Shown here piece after piece: positions 1 through 8,349 of a DNA stretch of 64,000 nt (positions are counted from its first letter, which is position 1; every line of letters starts with the position of its first letter). Origin of the DNA: Sipunculus nudus (lineage: Eukaryota > Annelida > Sipuncula > Golfingiida > Sipunculidae). The DNA is taken from contig JAPPUL010000082.1 of the NCBI GenBank assembly GCA_026874595.1, positions 62,001-126,000 on the forward strand, read 5' to 3'. The position numbers and the translations under genes were made by a program. The notes below the pieces were generated by a model. It had not been told where the DNA came from and made no database searches. It saw only the letters and a program-made list of their open reading frames with translations.

Positions 1-877
1 AATTAAAGAGTCTATCTCTAATAATTTTAGAGTAATTATACTTGGGATAAGCCTCTTTGTGAAAGTACTTTTTATTTTTCTTATACAAATTGACTTTTTC
101 TACATACTGCTCAATGGGAATAGAAAGCTTAATTTTCTTATTTTGCAGTGAAGGATGGTCCTCTTCAATCATAGAGCCGCCGAAATAAATTTCATAAGCC
201 TCATTCAACATGCTATCAATATCCCCTCCCATAGAGTCAAACATATTAATTTTGCTAAAAGGAACGCCCGTCTCACTCTCTTTCTTATCCAATAAAAGCT
301 GGTTCTGATAAATATCTTCTTGTAATTTCCGAGAAAATTCTTTAGTTAAGAAAAAGTATTTAGCAGCCTCCTTGTAACAAGTAGAAGCGATTGTAAACCC
401 TCGTAAGATATGATGTTCTTTAGTTTTGTCAGTCTCAATCTGCTCAATATTAAACCAATAAATATTTTCTTTGTCATAACGCGCACCGAGGTCCAGATAT
501 TCTTTAGTGAGTAAAAAAGCAAGTCTCATTTTAAGAAGTTCTTTATACTTAGCATGCTGAGCCTGAGTATAACCATTTAATGTAGTTTTCCAATTGAATC
601 TAAAATATGAGAAAACTTTAACAGGATGAGCCCACCATTTATTTGACAAAGCCTTCTGAAAAGCGATTTTAAGGTAATGAATATTGGCAATATGGCTATC
701 TGAGCGATGATAAAGGTTTCGTCTATAAAGCGAATAATAATCCTCAACAAATATCAAAGCCCGCCGTTGTGGTACAAAATAATAATCTTTTAAAGAAGCA
801 TTAATATCCGAAACGAAAGCTAAAAACAAAAGGATAATTAAAGTTATTCTAAAAATGATAATTTTTGTAGTCTGCAT
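1..877 (-). CDS. Uncharacterised exported protein (3' end beyond window)
   Basis: An open frame runs unbroken from an ATG at 877 to the window edge, giving 292 codons with no stop. The first ~27 residues form a signal peptide (a hydrophobic run ending in AFVSDINAS). The mature part is rich in aromatic and charged residues, with many Tyr, Lys and Leu and an FNWKTTLNGYTQAQ stretch, and looks alpha-helical. I recognise no family. It lies 49 bp downstream of the ancestral HD-gene stop, if the tandem duplication at this junction is ignored, so the two were probably co-transcribed. Its first 115 bp are duplicated twice upstream. Reality as a gene is supported by the clean long frame and signal peptide; function is unknown. 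Confidence 0.75.
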   Translation of the reverse strand, partial: MQTTKIIIFRITLIILLFLAFVSDINASLKDYYFVPQRRALIFVEDYYSLYRRNLYHRSDSHIANIHYLKIAFQKALSNKWWAHPVKVFSYFRFNWKTTLNGYTQAQHAKYKELLKMRLAFLLTKEYLDLGARYDKENIYWFNIEQIETDKTKEHHILRGFTIASTCYKEAAKYFFLTKEFSRKLQEDIYQNQLLLDKKESETGVPFSKINMFDSMGGDIDSMLNEAYEIYFGGSMIEEDHPSLQNKKIKLSIPIEQYVEKVNLYKKNKKYFHKEAYPKYNYSKIIRDRLFN

Positions 878-1419
878 AAAAAGTGTTATCGGAAATACGA
901 CCTAGAATATTAGCATAGCTTTATTAGCATAGCTTTACATTACGGCTTAACTCAGCAATTAAATCAGCTTTGAAGGCAAAAGCCGTTGTGGAACAAAATA
1001 ATAATCTTTTAAAGAAGCATTAATATCCGAAACGAAAGCTAAAAACAAAAGGATAGTTAAAGTTATTCTAAAAATGATAATTTTTGTAGTCTGCATAAAA
1101 AGTGTTATCGGAAATACGACCTAGAATATTAGCATAGCTTTATTAGCATAGCTTTACATTACGGCTTAACTCAGCAATTAAATCAGCTTTAAAGGCAAAA
1201 GCCGTTGTGGTACAAAATAATAATCTTTTAAAGAAGCATTAATATCCGAAACGAAAGCTAAAAACAAAAGGATAATTAAAGTTATTCTAAAAATGATAAA
1301 TCTTAGTCTAGTGTGCATAAACGGTTTTATCGGAAATACGACCTAGAATATTAGCATAGCTTTATTAGCATAGCTTTACATTACGGCTTAACTCAGCAAT
1401 TAAATCAGCTTTAAAGGCA
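763..1419. repeat. Three tandem 219-bp copies of a gene junction
   Basis: A 219-bp unit starts at about 763, 982 and 1201 and is nearly identical in all three copies. On the minus strand each unit contains the last 55 bp of the HD gene, a 49-bp spacer and the first 115 bp of the exported-protein gene. The outer copies belong to the intact genes. The middle unit and the halves facing it create two extra short reading frames of about 45 codons each (signal peptide plus a few residues), which stop inside the copied HD 3' end. The third copy differs around the start codon (1300-1320) but keeps an in-frame ATG. Confidence 0.95.
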
Positions 1420-3143
1420 GATGCAGAAGTTATTTTATAGGTTTTATTATTAATTTGACTAATAACTATAACATAAACATATCCACCATACTCCTCTTCC
1501 ACCTTAACATTTACTATATTTATATAACTAAGCACCTCAAGACAACAATATATATTCAAATTAGATATTACTTTTGTTCTAACACGTATTTCTTGAAAAG
1601 TCCTTGTGTCAATCTCAATATTATTTAAATCAATCCCCAATGACGCTGTTCTATTATCAAAATCTTCCTTGCTTATCGGTAAATCAAGTTGCTCTTTTGT
1701 ATAACCTGCTTGTGTACATTTACTTAGATTAGAAGACAAAAGTTCAAGTATATCTTTTGCTACAGCAACATTATCTATGTGCTTAACCATTACTATATCT
1801 ACAAGACGATTATTTTGTCCTGAGTAGGCATATAGTTTATATATTTTAAGACATCTATCCCTCTCTATACTTGTTACCATTATTGCTCTTACTATCCTAA
1901 GCAGCGTCCCCTCATAAGCGCTTTGTTTTACTATATGTATTTCAAAGGTACTTGGATCTTTTTCATCAATTACATAGGTAAAATTAAAATCACTGCCTCG
2001 CTCGGAAAATAACTTCATATGGAGTATCTTATCTGCCGGACTTGTATCATTCAAATAAAACGGATACATACTGTCTGTTAGAGAAAAATAGGAATTCAGA
2101 AAGCTTATAAGACTATCTTTTTCTCGCACAGGTAGTATCTCATCAAATTCTGTGTCCAACAGCGATTTCGTTGTCCCCCGAAGCCCTTGCAAAAAGCTTT
2201 TTCTTAATTTCTCTTCAAGTGCTTTCTTTTTCTCAAAATCCCACTTGTCCCTAAATTCTATATCTACCACATCCAATATGTCTTTTAACTTGCGCCCTAA
2301 TAACCACTTCCCCTTCATATAGATAGTTTCTTTATCAGAGCGTATCATATACCATATCTCACCCGTGTCATCAACGCTATATACATCCATTAGATATACT
2401 AAATAATTTATATTAAGTTCCCGTATCAGTATCTTATCTGCATCCACACGCCCCAACATCGGGTAATTATATATTGTTGCGTGGTTCATTATACGTCGCA
2501 AAAAAGTAAAAAAATTAAAATCCTTATCTCGATGCAATGTCCCAAAATCATCATGCCCGATTATCGTATTCCTAACTCGTGCCGCAAATATCTGATCTAT
2601 ACCCGCCTCCTCAAAACGAGAATAAGCTAAAAACGCTCCACGCTCATCATGATCCTTATTTCTATAATACAATTTTAAATATTCTACACTCCGATACTTC
2701 AAACCCTTCCTGCTTGCATTCGATTGCTCAATTATTGCCTCCTCGCTCATGTCATAAGAACATTTGCCAACATCATGCAAGAGCATTGTAAGCACTATAA
2801 CTCGAAAATCATCACTATCTGTTTTTAGTTCAAGCTCCTCTATCAACCCTATCACTCGTTTGAAAAAATATCGCCTATACACTGTTGTGTTTAGTAAATC
2901 CCTCTCACAAAACTCTTTGTCTTCTCTATACCGAAGAGCAAGTGCGAAATTCTTAAGCAGCTTCTTCGTATGTTCATATACCGTAAACCTATGTTTGCTC
3001 TTCATCCCATGACGGCTTAAATGAAAGTTTAGCTTCGATAGCTCCTTGAAATACGAACATAACCTCTCATCTGATAACGACAATAGCTCTTTTAGTATAT
3101 TTTTTGAACTTACGAGCTTCTTCAAATCTGACTTTTCTGACAT
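1365..3143 (-). CDS. HD-domain protein with ACT-like C-terminal half
   Basis: 592 residues. The N-terminal half carries an HD metal-dependent phosphohydrolase signature: His58 in YEHTKK, His123-Asp124 in LLHDVGK, His165 in KDHDERG, His197 in IIGHDD, and an aspartate in GRVDADK near residue 235. From about residue 380 to the end there are two beta-alpha-beta stretches that resemble ACT domains. The order HD then two ACT domains recalls the C-terminal two thirds of GlnD, the PII uridylyl-removing enzyme, but the nucleotidyltransferase domain is absent. The ATG has an AGAAGGA ribosome site. Its 3' end lies in the 219-bp repeat. HD assignment is firm; the GlnD comparison is inference and the substrate is unknown. 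Confidence 0.7.
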   Translation of the reverse strand: MSEKSDLKKLVSSKNILKELLSLSDERLCSYFKELSKLNFHLSRHGMKSKHRFTVYEHTKKLLKNFALALRYREDKEFCERDLLNTTVYRRYFFKRVIGLIEELELKTDSDDFRVIVLTMLLHDVGKCSYDMSEEAIIEQSNASRKGLKYRSVEYLKLYYRNKDHDERGAFLAYSRFEEAGIDQIFAARVRNTIIGHDDFGTLHRDKDFNFFTFLRRIMNHATIYNYPMLGRVDADKILIRELNINYLVYLMDVYSVDDTGEIWYMIRSDKETIYMKGKWLLGRKLKDILDVVDIEFRDKWDFEKKKALEEKLRKSFLQGLRGTTKSLLDTEFDEILPVREKDSLISFLNSYFSLTDSMYPFYLNDTSPADKILHMKLFSERGSDFNFTYVIDEKDPSTFEIHIVKQSAYEGTLLRIVRAIMVTSIERDRCLKIYKLYAYSGQNNRLVDIVMVKHIDNVAVAKDILELLSSNLSKCTQAGYTKEQLDLPISKEDFDNRTASLGIDLNNIEIDTRTFQEIRVRTKVISNLNIYCCLEVLSYINIVNVKVEEEYGGYVYVIVISQINNKTYKITSASAFKADLIAELSRNVKLC

Positions 3144-3282
3144 TCAATATATCCTTCTTCTGTATTTTATTTCAAAAGTTTATCCTTAGTTTATCATTCC
3201 AAATAATCATAATCTATCCTGATATTACTATATCCATAAGAAAATATGACCACCGTTCTCTTGCTTAAGGCATTTTGTTTAG

Positions 3283-3336
3283 TTTCTTTTTGTTAGATTA
3301 TTTCTTTTTGTTAGATTATTTCTTTTTGTTAGATTA
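3283..3336 (+). repeat. Three tandem 18-bp units in the 3144-3464 gap
   Basis: The unit TTTCTTTTTGTTAGATTA occurs three times head to tail, followed by two shorter copies of a CTAGCTTATTTT motif. The rest of the 320-bp divergent gap is AT-rich. It must hold promoters for the HD gene (minus) and the small gene at 3465 (plus), but no convincing -35/-10 pair stands out. Confidence 0.9.
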
Positions 3337-3464
3337 TTTTTATCTTCTAGCTTATTTTCTAGCTTATTTTAAAAAAAACATTCGCTTTTTACAAAAGTTA
3401 CACATTTTATATTTGGAAAACTATTTCTTTTTCTTAAGTTTAATTTATTTAAAAGGGCGGGTTT

Positions 3465-3824
3465 ATGTTCTCAATTAAAGAGTCTATCAAAACTTTTAGT
3501 ATACAAAATAGTCATGACCAGGACGTCAAAACCTTTTGTCAAAACACTTTAGACAATATTATATTTTACGATAGCTCCCCCGAAAGTTCGTCTCGAGCTT
3601 TAGTTCGCTATTGTGCTTTGCTTAAAAAACAAGCTGCTGAGCTTAAGACTCTTTATAAAGATAAAACAGTCATTCAAAACCAACTCTCTTCTATTACCAA
3701 GCAACTTGATTTAATTAACTCTTTTATCACATTCATATGCAGCAAAAATGATATATCTTACGATGAGGCGTTACTTGCAAAATGTATAAAGACTAATAAA
3801 GCTTTTATTAAACTTCATAATTAA
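3465..3824 (+). CDS. Small hypothetical protein (119 aa)
   Basis: An ATG follows a weak purine-rich GGGCGGG stretch. The product is a soluble, helical, polar protein with a likely coiled coil around residues 50-85 (ALLKKQAAELKTLYKDKTV). There is no signal peptide, membrane segment or recognisable motif. It runs convergently into the FKBP lipoprotein gene, with 42 bp between the stops. I do not recognise a family; the codon pattern and length support a real gene only moderately. Confidence 0.5.
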   Translation: MFSIKESIKTFSIQNSHDQDVKTFCQNTLDNIIFYDSSPESSSRALVRYCALLKKQAAELKTLYKDKTVIQNQLSSITKQLDLINSFITFICSKNDISYDEALLAKCIKTNKAFIKLHN

Positions 3825-3866
3825 CAACATATCATAACTATTTCTCTCCTTAGCACATCCTCTCCC

Positions 3867-4472
3867 TTACTCTACTCCTTTACCTTTTTCTAGCTTTACC
3901 ACCTTTACCTTGAATTTTAATGTATGTCCCGCCAAATAGTGATTTAGATCTATCGTTACTGCTTCATCCGTTAGCTTTATTATTGGGTATGACCCGTAGG
4001 AAGTTCGTCCGTCTGGATAGCGTATCTTATCTCCCACCTTCAAATTAATCCCACCTAAACGAAATGTATCACGCTTTATCTCCTTAAACAACTTTTTATC
4101 CCTTTCTCCATAACCAAAAAGCGGCTTTATCAATATATCTTTCTCATCTCCGCACAAAAGACCCAAAACCCCATCCTCAAACCCTTTTATCATCTTGCCT
4201 CTACCTACTACAAAGTCTAGAGGCTTTGCCCCCTCCCCCCACCTCTTTATGAAAACTTCTCCCGTCTTTGCGTATTTGCCTATGAATAATACTCCAATAC
4301 GATCTCCAGCCTCAACAACTTTATCCCTTTCTCCATAACCCCCTTCCCCATCACCCACACAACCCTCTACAGTACCCGATTTAATACAACCGCTTAATAA
4401 TATTAGCTTTATTAACAATAATATTATCACTAATCCATTCGTTATTAAACATCTTTGCTTAATTGCACCCAC
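3867..4472 (-). CDS. FKBP-type peptidyl-prolyl isomerase, lipoprotein
   Basis: 201 residues. A hydrophobic N-terminus ends in the lipobox LLSGC with Cys29, so the protein is probably exported and lipid-anchored. Residues ~50-200 fit an SlyD/FKBP-like prolyl isomerase: VEAGDRIGVLFIGKYAKTGEVF, then PLDFVVGRGKMIKGFEDGVLG, then the HYLAGHTLKFKV end typical of SlyD-like members. A lid-like insertion lies between about 125 and 160. Start is a GTG preceded by AAGG; an ATG nearby is out of frame. The role would be folding of exported proteins. It sits directly downstream of accB on the same strand, with a 57-bp gap. Confidence 0.8.
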   Translation of the reverse strand: MGAIKQRCLITNGLVIILLLIKLILLSGCIKSGTVEGCVGDGEGGYGERDKVVEAGDRIGVLFIGKYAKTGEVFIKRWGEGAKPLDFVVGRGKMIKGFEDGVLGLLCGDEKDILIKPLFGYGERDKKLFKEIKRDTFRLGGINLKVGDKIRYPDGRTSYGSYPIIKLTDEAVTIDLNHYLAGHTLKFKVKVVKLEKGKGVE

Positions 4473-4529
4473 TCTATATCGCCTTAATTTACTATTTTTG
4501 TCTTTTTATTGCTCTTTTATTGCTCTTTT

Positions 4530-5063
4530 TTATATGTTTGGATTTATATATAATATTGCCTGGCCCTTCTCTAGCAAACCACCATCTTCTATTAATATCT
4601 TTACTACCTTCCCACTACATTCTGCTTTGATCTCGTTCATCATCTTCATCGCCTCTACTATGCCTATTGTGCTCTCTGGACTTACCACGCTACCCTCTAC
4701 CACAAATGCTCGACTCTCTGGACTTGGTTTCCTATAAAATGTTCCCACTATCGGAGAACTAACTACCGTATAGTCTTGCCCCTCCTCCCCTTCCATCTCC
4801 ACTGCTTGCCCCCCTCCTGTCTCCTCATCCCATTTTGATCCTATATCATCATCTGATACATCTACTCCCTCCACCCCCTCAACTTCCCCCATCCCTTCCC
4901 CCATCCCTTCCAACCCCCCTACAATACCATCCCGCTTTAACACAAATTCAAACCCATTCTCTTCTATACAAAGCTCATCAAGTCTATATCTTTCAAACAA
5001 CTCTATGTAACTGCCAAGTGATCTTTCGCTCCACAACGATATCCCTTCCTTCTTTTTCTTCAA
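4530..5063 (-). CDS. accB: Biotin carboxyl carrier protein of acetyl-CoA carboxylase
   Basis: 177 residues. The C-terminal ~80 residues are a biotinyl domain. It has SPIVGTFYRKPSPES, then the biotinylation motif EAMKM with Lys140 as acceptor, then the closing KVVKILIEDGGLLEKGQAIL. The N-terminal helix (GSYIELFERYRLDELCIEENGFEFVL) matches AccB. A Gly/Glu/Val-rich linker (residues ~48-98) joins them and is longer and more repetitive than usual. Its role is carrying carboxybiotin between AccC and the carboxyltransferase in fatty-acid synthesis. The start appears to be a TTG preceded by GGGAGAG. accC is not adjacent. A 21-bp repeat array lies just upstream. Confidence 0.9.
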   Translation of the reverse strand: MKKKKEGISLWSERSLGSYIELFERYRLDELCIEENGFEFVLKRDGIVGGLEGMGEGMGEVEGVEGVDVSDDDIGSKWDEETGGGQAVEMEGEEGQDYTVVSSPIVGTFYRKPSPESRAFVVEGSVVSPESTIGIVEAMKMMNEIKAECSGKVVKILIEDGGLLEKGQAILYINPNI

Positions 5064-5079
5064 AGCTCTCTCCCTTTTT

Positions 5080-5142
5080 CTTCAAAACCCTTCCCTTTCC
5101 CTTCAAAACCCTTCCCTTTCCCTTCAAAACCCTTCCCTTTCC
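5080..5142 (-). repeat. Three tandem 21-bp units upstream of accB
   Basis: Three exact copies of a 21-bp unit are pyrimidine-rich on the plus strand and so purine-rich on the accB coding strand. They end about 17 bp before the accB TTG, so they would lie in its 5' untranslated region or promoter. The remaining stretch to 5388 shows no gene or clear hairpin. Confidence 0.9.
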
Positions 5143-5387
5143 CTTCACCCCCCCTTCTCCTCAAAGCTCCCCACCCCCACTCACCACCACCAACACTTAT
5201 TCACATTTCTTTTATATGACCGCTGCCCATGCCAACGACCTGTTATAAGTATCTAAAAATCCGCATCACAACGATAAGCTAAAAGTATTTATCATCGCAT
5301 CTTATCCCCATATCTTTCTTAGTGCGCCTTATACTCTTCGCCTTATTCCCTTATATTACCTTATACCCTCAGCTTACCCTTTTTTCA

Positions 5388-5672
5388 TTATCTACCTTTC
5401 TTATTTAACGATTTATTAAGAGAATCGCTAAACTTAAGCTTTGCCACATCCTTCGCCGCTATTGGTATCTTTTGTTTTGTCCTCGGGTTTACTCCCGTTG
5501 TTGCCTTCCTGTGCATTACCTTAAAAGTCCCAAATCCTACCAAGGCCAGCTTGTCTTTCTTCAATAGCACACTCTTAACCGTCTCTAAAAACGCATTTAG
5601 ACTCTTCTCAGAATCCTTCTTAGATAACCCACTCTGCTTCGCCATTGCATCAACTAGTTCAGTTTTATTCAC
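5388..5672 (-). CDS. HU/IHF-family nucleoid protein
   Basis: 94 residues with the full histone-like fold: the helical dimer region (MNKTELVDAMAKQSGLSKKDSEKSLNAFLETVK), the GFGTFKV strand, and the DNA-binding arm with NPRTKQKIPIAAK. The protein bends and compacts DNA as a dimer. HU and IHF subunits cannot be separated with certainty from sequence alone; being single and basic favours HU. The start is a GTG behind a perfect AGGAGG with good spacing. A consensus sigma-70 promoter and a palindrome precede it, so the gene is probably monocistronic and strongly expressed. Confidence 0.95.
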   Translation of the reverse strand: MNKTELVDAMAKQSGLSKKDSEKSLNAFLETVKSVLLKKDKLALVGFGTFKVMHRKATTGVNPRTKQKIPIAAKDVAKLKFSDSLNKSLNKKGR

Positions 5673-5696
5673 CGTAAGTCCTCCTACTGACTGTCA

Positions 5697-5759
5697 TACA
5701 ACAATCGTTGTACACTCTAATAGTAAAAGAATTATATATAATATATTATGCCATGTCAA
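5697..5759 (-). promoter_or_regulatory. Consensus sigma-70 promoter and leader palindrome for HU
   Basis: On the minus strand TTGACA (5759-5754) and TATAAT (5736-5731) are separated by exactly 17 bp, a perfect consensus promoter. In the predicted leader a palindrome of two 6-bp arms, TACAAC and GTTGTA, with a 4-bp centre (5697-5712) could be an operator or a small hairpin. It lies about 25 bp before the GTG start. Confidence 0.8.
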
Positions 5760-5961
5760 CATAACTACTCTAAAAAACTTACCTTTTAACCACCTAAATA
5801 TTCTATTATATAGACCAATTTATTCCCCAAGCCTCTTGTAGCAACCATTTATAGCCAATATAAAGCATAACTTTTTATATCTTGCAATTTTTGAACTCTA
5901 CTCCTATATTTACTCTTACATTATTTGACTACTCCTCACCTTCTATATATTTTATATCTAT

Positions 5962-7164
5962 ATGAAACCGCAGATCACCATCTTCTCTCCACAAAATTAT
6001 AACCTTATAAAAGATTTTATTACCTTTCCTAAACTCCTTTACTATAACAACTCTAATTATATCCCGCCCCTCGATATGACCCTAATTGGTAACAAATTAC
6101 TTAACACTAAGGGCTTGCTTTTTAATAACCACCCTTTTCACAATAATGCTTTCGTCAGATATATCTTGGCCTCTTTAGATGATGATAAGTCCATTGTAGG
6201 GCGCCTTGCTTTCGGAGTCGATTTTAAGTACAACCACTTTCATAAAAAAAATACTGCCTTCTTTGGCTTTTTTGATGTCATAAATGATTTTAGCATCGCA
6301 AACACTATGTTTGATCACGCTATTAATATTTTAAAAGAAAAGATGAACGTTAATAAAATTATAGGACCCCTTAACTTCTCAACTAATTATACCATAGGTC
6401 TTCTAATTGAAGGCTATAACTTGCCGCCATACATAAACACTCCCTATAATAATCCATATTATAAAGACTTTTTAGCCAAGTACGGTTTTGTCAAGGAAAA
6501 AGATATTTTCGCCTTCTCCCTTAATGAACATAATGTCCTCTCTAGCGGCCAGACCGGTACAAAACGAATTGCTCAAATTAAAAAGCTTGTTTTTAGAGTT
6601 ATTAAAAAATATAAAGTCTCCATAAGGCATATAAACCTTTCTGGCAAGGCTTTTATGAACGATATGAATATTATTAGGGACCTTTATACTAAATCATGGC
6701 ACAAAAATTGGGGCTTTGTACCTATGGATTCAAGCGAATTTATCGTTGCTGCTGATGAGTTTAAAAGCATTGTTAAAAAAGAACTTGTTCTCTTTGCTTA
6801 TATCGATAATAGGCCTGTTGGCTTTATTGCCCTTATCCCAGATATTAATACTTTGCTCTCCTCTAAAAAAACTTCTAAAAATCCATTCTCCAATTTAGAG
6901 ATAACTCGCCTTTTAAAGGTGTTAATTAAAAAAGGAAATATTACTAAATACCGCATTATGCTTTTAGGCGTTTTGCCCGAATATAGAAAACAATATATAG
7001 AAATGATCTTATATTATAAAATATATGAATATGTTGCCAAGGGAGTTATTAGTGATTTAGAGTTTTCTTGGATACTTGAAGATAATGCTTTAATGATTAA
7101 TACTATTAAGAACGTCGGTGGGACTCTTTCTAAAACTTGGAGAGTTTTTTCTTTTGATATTTAA
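5962..7164 (+). CDS. GNAT-fold acyltransferase-like protein (~400 aa family)
   Basis: 400 residues. The central pattern GPLNFSTNYTIGLLIEGYN, then NTPYNNPYYKDFLAKYGFVKEKD, is characteristic of a family of long GNAT-like proteins, usually annotated only as N-acetyltransferase-domain proteins. The second half holds a GNAT-like core: VLFAYIDNRPVGFIALIPD, then IMLLGVLPEYRKQYIEMIL, then EFSWILEDNALMINTIKNVGG. There is no signal peptide. The ATG has no evident Shine-Dalgarno. Downstream are two lipoprotein genes on the same strand, 33 bp away. Substrate unknown; an acyl or aminoacyl transfer is inferred from fold only. Confidence 0.75.
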   Translation: MKPQITIFSPQNYNLIKDFITFPKLLYYNNSNYIPPLDMTLIGNKLLNTKGLLFNNHPFHNNAFVRYILASLDDDKSIVGRLAFGVDFKYNHFHKKNTAFFGFFDVINDFSIANTMFDHAINILKEKMNVNKIIGPLNFSTNYTIGLLIEGYNLPPYINTPYNNPYYKDFLAKYGFVKEKDIFAFSLNEHNVLSSGQTGTKRIAQIKKLVFRVIKKYKVSIRHINLSGKAFMNDMNIIRDLYTKSWHKNWGFVPMDSSEFIVAADEFKSIVKKELVLFAYIDNRPVGFIALIPDINTLLSSKKTSKNPFSNLEITRLLKVLIKKGNITKYRIMLLGVLPEYRKQYIEMILYYKIYEYVAKGVISDLEFSWILEDNALMINTIKNVGGTLSKTWRVFSFDI

Positions 7165-7197
7165 TAACTATTTTAATACCTATAATTATACTATACC

Positions 7198-7749
7198 ATG
7201 CTTTCTTTCATTAAGACTAAGATACAAAAGATATATAAACCATCTAAGGCTTTGCTTACCGCCATTATATTACTAACCGCCATTATAACTAAATCAAATT
7301 GTGGTTTGCCTTCTGTTGAATTTGTTGACGATCTTAACGCTCCTAAACACCTTAGGGCTACAAGAGATGCCGATGGCAGCATAACTGTAACCTTTTGGGC
7401 TTATAATCCTGAAAGCAACTTCTGGGGTTATAATATTTACATAGCTGAGGGTGAAAGTGAGATTAAAGAAAACAAAGCAAGGCATATTAATAGTGACAGA
7501 ACTATAAACGAAGAGATAGAAGACAAGTATATTATAAAAAACGAAAGTTCTGACGACCTGCCGACTATAAAAGATTCTGATATGAGGACAAGTCCACGTA
7601 CAAATCCAACTGAAGTAGAATATACCTTTACAAAACAACCTGACGGAAATGGTCTTGCTCCTGTACAATATTCTATAGCAGTTAGTGCATATGATAAATA
7701 TGGACATATTGAAAGCGCATTAAGCGAGATAATACCAGTTGACCCATAG
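7198..7749 (+). CDS. FnIII-like probable lipoprotein
   Basis: 183 residues. A hydrophobic segment (residues 18-31) leads to TKSNC with Cys35, an atypical lipobox of the relaxed kind seen in some phyla. The mature part looks like one fibronectin type III-like beta sandwich: APKHLRATRDADGSITVTF, GYNIYIAEGESEI, then YSIAVSAYDKYGHIESALS. A polar insertion (residues ~95-145) interrupts it. The next gene is a shorter paralogue. It is likely surface-exposed or periplasmic; no enzymatic motif is seen. Lipidation is inferred. Confidence 0.65.
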   Translation: MLSFIKTKIQKIYKPSKALLTAIILLTAIITKSNCGLPSVEFVDDLNAPKHLRATRDADGSITVTFWAYNPESNFWGYNIYIAEGESEIKENKARHINSDRTINEEIEDKYIIKNESSDDLPTIKDSDMRTSPRTNPTEVEYTFTKQPDGNGLAPVQYSIAVSAYDKYGHIESALSEIIPVDP

Positions 7750-7840
7750 GACCCATAAAGTAAACAGCAAAACGAGGATAGAAAGATTGATTTGGGGTTA
7801 TATTCTAAAACTCATAAAGTAAACAGCAAAACGGATTTAT

Positions 7841-8320
7841 ATGATTAATATCACTAAAATAAACTTACTTATTCTTTTAATCCTTTTATCAAGCCAAGTA
7901 ATGTGTACTATCGAAAGCGATTTAACTGATGATCTTGAACTGCCTTTTATAAAATGTGAGCCTTGCAGCGCAGGAGATACAACTATAACAATAAGCGGCT
8001 ATAATAACGAAAACCATTTCTCAGGTTACAATGTATGGTATGGCAAGGAAAGCGATATTATAAGTGCACATAAAAACAAAGATAGGTCTTTTGTTATAGA
8101 CAATAGCTCTTTGCCTCTTGACGCTGCAAATAAAGGCTCTGATATCCCTTCGATTAGCAGTTCAAATGAGCCCACAGGCATAAGTAGCGTAAAAAGTAGC
8201 ACTCACGCTTTTCCCATAAAAATTCAAAATACTACATCTGGTAACGTTATCTTTGTATCAGCATATAGCTCCCTCGACAACTTAGACAGCCCTCTTAGCA
8301 ATATGATAATACTACCATAA
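7841..8320 (+). CDS. FnIII-like probable lipoprotein, paralogue of the preceding gene
   Basis: 159 residues. The signal peptide ends in SSQVMC (Cys22), a relaxed lipobox. The mature domain shares the features of the preceding protein: TTITISGYNNENHFSGYNVWYGKESDI and a closing VIFVSAYSSLDNLDSPLSNMI. A short repeated phrase, CATAAAGTAAACAGCAAAACG, occurs twice between the two genes (around 7754 and 7812), which suggests local duplication. It ends convergently against the aldolase gene 29 bp away. Function unknown. Confidence 0.65.
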   Translation: MINITKINLLILLILLSSQVMCTIESDLTDDLELPFIKCEPCSAGDTTITISGYNNENHFSGYNVWYGKESDIISAHKNKDRSFVIDNSSLPLDAANKGSDIPSISSSNEPTGISSVKSSTHAFPIKIQNTTSGNVIFVSAYSSLDNLDSPLSNMIILP

Positions 8321-8349
8321 ATTACAATACCATAAAAAATAAAGAACCT

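Noticed and set aside
878-1364. Two extra short genes inside the 219-bp repeats
   Set aside because: They are truncated copies of a gene 5' end that stop in copied sequence; treated as repeat content.
3275-3478. Plus-strand frame with repeated FFLLDY units
   Set aside because: It is a translation of the 18-bp AT-rich repeat, starts without a ribosome site and overlaps the more plausible gene at 3465.
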